Below are positions 62,146 through 64,000 of a stretch of DNA of 64,000 bases, piece after piece (the first letter of the stretch is position 1; each line of letters opens with the position of its first letter). The notes below the pieces were generated by a model that had not been told where the DNA came from, ran no database searches, and saw only the letters and a list, made by a program, of their open reading frames with translations. The DNA comes from CAWDXG01 sp963822115 (lineage in GTDB: Bacteria; Myxococcota_A; Polyangia; Polyangiales; Polyangiaceae). Location: positions 124,001 to 188,000 of the forward strand of contig CAWGGM010000011.1 of NCBI GenBank assembly GCA_963822115.1, read 5' to 3'. The translations under genes and the position numbers were made by a program.

Positions 62146-62777
62146 GGCTTGCACACGCCGTACGTACTGTTGCCCACGTCCAGGCAGTTGGCGACGGCAC
62201 CGCAGTAGCTGGTGCCGAGCGGGCAGATGTTGGTGCAGGTGTGCTGGTAGCACTGGAACAGGATGTCGCAGTCGCGGTTGGTGGTGCAGGAAGCGCCGAG
62301 GTTGCCGCAATTGTCGCAGCTCTCGCAGCGGCCCGAGTCGGGGCCGGAGATGCGGCACACCTCCAGGCTGCCGCAGCCGGCGCCAAAACCGGGGGTCGAG
62401 CACGGCGTGCCGTTCGGATCGGGCAGCGCGAGACCGGGATCCATGTTGCCGGAGCCGGCGCTGCCGCCGGTCGAGGTGCCGCCGGAGCCGGCGCTGCCGC
62501 CGGTCGAGGTGCCGGCGCTGCCGCCAGCCGATGTGCCGGCGCTGCCGCCGGTCGAGGTGCCGGCGCTGCCGCCAGCCGATGTGCCGGCGCTGCCGCCCGT
62601 CGACGTGCCGGCGCTGCCGCCCGTCGACGTGCCCGCGCTGCCGCCCGCTGACGAACCGCCGCTGGCTGACGTCCCGGCGCCGCCGCCGTTGTAGACGGCG
62701 TGTCTGTCGGGCTTGACCGTCTGGGCGCAGGCCGCAAGGGCGAACGCGCCGGCCACCAACGCAGCAAGCTGTTGCAT
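62142..62777 (-). CDS. Lipoprotein with GGSAGTST repeats and Cys-rich domain
   Basis: A 211-residue lipoprotein: signal MQQLAALVAGAFALAAC, then ~75 residues of a (G-G-S-A-G-T-S-T/A) octapeptide repeat forming a long flexible stalk. A compact C-terminal domain with about 16 Cys follows (TPCSTPGFGAGCGSLEVC, CESCDNCGNLGASC, CDILFQCYQHTC, CPLGTSYCGAVANC). This stalk-plus-knot layout is typical of Polyangia surface lipoproteins. It starts 44 bases after the serine acetyltransferase stop and overlaps the GrpB gene. Function unknown. Confidence 0.8.
   Translation of the reverse strand: MQQLAALVAGAFALAACAQTVKPDRHAVYNGGGAGTSASGGSSAGGSAGTSTGGSAGTSTGGSAGTSAGGSAGTSTGGSAGTSAGGSAGTSTGGSAGSGGTSTGGSAGSGNMDPGLALPDPNGTPCSTPGFGAGCGSLEVCRISGPDSGRCESCDNCGNLGASCTTNRDCDILFQCYQHTCTNICPLGTSYCGAVANCLDVGNSTYGVCKP
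62459..62655 (-). repeat. 24-bp tandem repeat coding for the lipoprotein stalk
   Basis: About seven to eight near-perfect 24-bp units encode the GGSAGTS(T/A) stalk. Two unit variants (T- and A-type) alternate, which suggests expansion by duplication of pairs. Length variation between strains is likely. Confidence 0.8.
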
Positions 62778-62821
62778 CGGCGGCTAGTGCATCACGGATC
62801 GCGGGCGAACGCGAGCAGCGG

Positions 62822-63715
62822 CTACTCGCGCGCGCGGCCGAAGATCTTCGAACCGGGAGGCACCGACTTGATCAGCCAGACGTTGCCACCGATGACCGAG
62901 CCGGCGCCGATCACGGTGTCGCCTCCGAGGATCGTCGCGCCGGAGTAGATGGTGACGTTGTCCTCGATGGTGGGGTGGCGCTGCTTGCCGTTCGGGTGAT
63001 CGTGACGGTCGGAGCGCCGCACGCTGAGGGCGCCGAGCGTCACGCCCTGGTAGATCTTCACGTTGTCGCCGATGCGCGTGGTTTCGCCCACCACGGTGCC
63101 GGTGCCGTGGTCGATGAAGAAGCGCTCGCCGATCTGCGCGCCCGGGTGGATGTCGATGCCCGTGTGGCTGTGCGCGTACTCGCTGATGATGCGCGGGATC
63201 ATCGGTACGCCCTCGAGGTGCAGCACGTGTGCGATGCGGTGGGCTGTGATGGCGCCGATCGAGGGGTAGCTGAAGATGACCTCTTCCAGGCTCTTGGCGG
63301 CGGGGTCGCCGTCGTAGGTTGCCAGCACGTCCGTGTTGAGCGTGCGACGCACCGCGGGCAGCGCGTGGAACAGCCTGAGCACGACTTCCGAGCTCCAGCC
63401 CGGAGGGCGCTGCTTGTCGCTGCGCCCGACGCTCTCCTCGTACCTGACCGCGCGGTTGATCTGCTCGACGAGCAGCTCGTAGGCCGGGTACAGCTGCTCG
63501 CTGACGCTGTGGCGGAGATTGTCGCGGTTCAGCCCGCGCGTGGCGTAGAAGCCCATGAGCAGAACGGGCGTGATGTGCCGGTAGGCGTCGATCACCGCGC
63601 GCTTGTTGGGGAGCGCTGCACTCTCGAGGTTGTTGATCTCCTCGGGGCCGTCGTAGCTCGAGACGACTTCGTCGATCGCAAGCTCGAGATCGCGGGTCCG
63701 GTCCTGGTCTGTCAT
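62822..63715 (-). CDS. cysE: Serine O-acetyltransferase (CysE/EpsC/SrpH type)
   Basis: A 297-residue enzyme that acetylates L-serine with acetyl-CoA, the first step of cysteine synthesis. The N-terminal ~170 residues are helical (IGAITAHRIAHVLHLEGVPM), as in the longer EpsC/SrpH-type enzymes. The C-terminal left-handed beta-helix shows the catalytic HSHTGIDIHPGAQIGERFFI and IDHGTGTVVGETTRIGDNVK, followed by hexapeptide turns (VTIYSGATILGG, IGAGSVIGGNVW). Length and layout match SrpH/EpsC rather than the 273-residue E. coli enzyme. It starts with ATG and is divergent from the acidic protein at 63865. Confidence 0.92.
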   Translation of the reverse strand: MTDQDRTRDLELAIDEVVSSYDGPEEINNLESAALPNKRAVIDAYRHITPVLLMGFYATRGLNRDNLRHSVSEQLYPAYELLVEQINRAVRYEESVGRSDKQRPPGWSSEVVLRLFHALPAVRRTLNTDVLATYDGDPAAKSLEEVIFSYPSIGAITAHRIAHVLHLEGVPMIPRIISEYAHSHTGIDIHPGAQIGERFFIDHGTGTVVGETTRIGDNVKIYQGVTLGALSVRRSDRHDHPNGKQRHPTIEDNVTIYSGATILGGDTVIGAGSVIGGNVWLIKSVPPGSKIFGRARE

Positions 63716-63864
63716 GAAGGTCTGTTCCTGAAGCGCCGGCTCTCCGGGCGCCGGCGGGCTAGGGATCTAGGGCATGGAATGGCATTCGGCCAGCCGGCGG
63801 CGGCGATCAGTTGTGCCCCGCCGCCGCTTGCGCCGCGCCCCGGGGGTGAGCAGACTCGATCGCG

Positions 63865-64000
63865 ATGGCCGACGAGCACGCAAAAGACCCGGCAGAACAA
63901 GGGGAAACAGGCGCCGCGGGCACCGGGCAGCCGGAGTCCGATGCCGGCGCGTCCGAGCCGGATCGGAGCGCGTCCGCGGACCTCGCCGACGGTCTGGAGC
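63865..64000 (+). CDS. Start of an acidic protein, cut by window end
   Basis: An open frame of 45 codons from an ATG runs off the window. It encodes a hydrophilic, Ala/Asp/Glu/Gly-rich, low-complexity start (MADEHAKDPAEQGETGAAG). Third positions are mostly G or C, as in real genes here. No ribosome site stands out. It resembles the disordered cytosolic N-terminal regions of membrane proteins such as the glycosyltransferase at 31038, but the identity cannot be told. Confidence 0.5.
   Translation, partial: MADEHAKDPAEQGETGAAGTGQPESDAGASEPDRSASADLADGLE

Overview
The window is about 64 kb of high-GC DNA with strongly GC-biased third codon positions. I place it in the Myxococcota, most likely a Polyangia/Sorangiineae-type bacterium. 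The reasons are the many secreted lipoproteins with long Gly/Ser/Ala/Thr linkers after the lipobox, kinase-fold signalling proteins, several c-di-GMP-type domains, FadL-like outer-membrane proteins and mostly short intergenic spacers. This is inference from gene style; no rRNA or other phylogenetic marker except a GroEL tail is present. I recognised no tRNA, rRNA, CRISPR array, insertion sequence or prophage.

Layout. 1-0.4 kb: end of groEL and its terminator. 0.5-7.1 kb: secreted lipoproteins and a translationally coupled block of two FadL-family proteins and a Cys-rich lipoprotein. 7.3-12.9 kb: a beta-lactamase-fold protein with a decayed metal site, an MBOAT acyltransferase operon and a polysaccharide deacetylase. 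12.9-17 kb: a lipoprotein, a membrane pseudokinase and a coupled EAL phosphodiesterase. 17-19.6 kb: a DUF952 protein and two adjacent KAS III-like genes, one with a Cys-His-Asn triad and one that lost it. 20-28 kb: a membrane protein with an HExxH motif, a beta-helix lipoprotein, a cyclase-YHS fusion and a histidine kinase. 28-34 kb: a GGDEF diguanylate cyclase, a 51-bp tandem repeat whose units can fold as hairpins, and a GT39-type glycosyltransferase with a very acidic N-terminus. 34-38 kb: a HAD hydrolase, a Rossmann protein, an arrestin-like protein and a helical unknown. 38-41.4 kb: ECF sigma / anti-sigma / STN-bactofilin-like membrane protein / TPR-like lipoprotein operon. 41.5-47.2 kb: an HD-GYP-like protein without catalytic residues, a second pseudokinase and an Hsp70-DUF3731 protein. 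48-54 kb: two tandem, nearly identical decaheme outer-membrane-type cytochromes (OmcA/MtrC architecture), with an FNR-type box upstream of the first. 54-60 kb: HEAT-type lipoprotein, membrane thioredoxin, Cys-rich lipoprotein, second Hsp70 with DUF2760 and a zinc-ribbon protein. 60-64 kb: Nif3-like protein, GrpB-family protein, lipoprotein, serine acetyltransferase and the start of an acidic protein.

How the parts may work together. The cytochrome pair points to extracellular electron transfer under oxygen limitation, but no MtrA/MtrB-type conduit is in the window. Signalling is dense: one EAL, one GGDEF, one HD-GYP-like and one class III cyclase protein, two pseudokinases and an ECF cassette. 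Hsp70-DUF3731 and Hsp70-DUF2760 look like separated parts of one conserved chaperone module. Three genes carry four apparent one-base insertions, three of them at the same 9-mer (GACGTTCGA). I read these as possible systematic sequence errors, or else real decay; coordinates for those genes are given as the reconstructed span.
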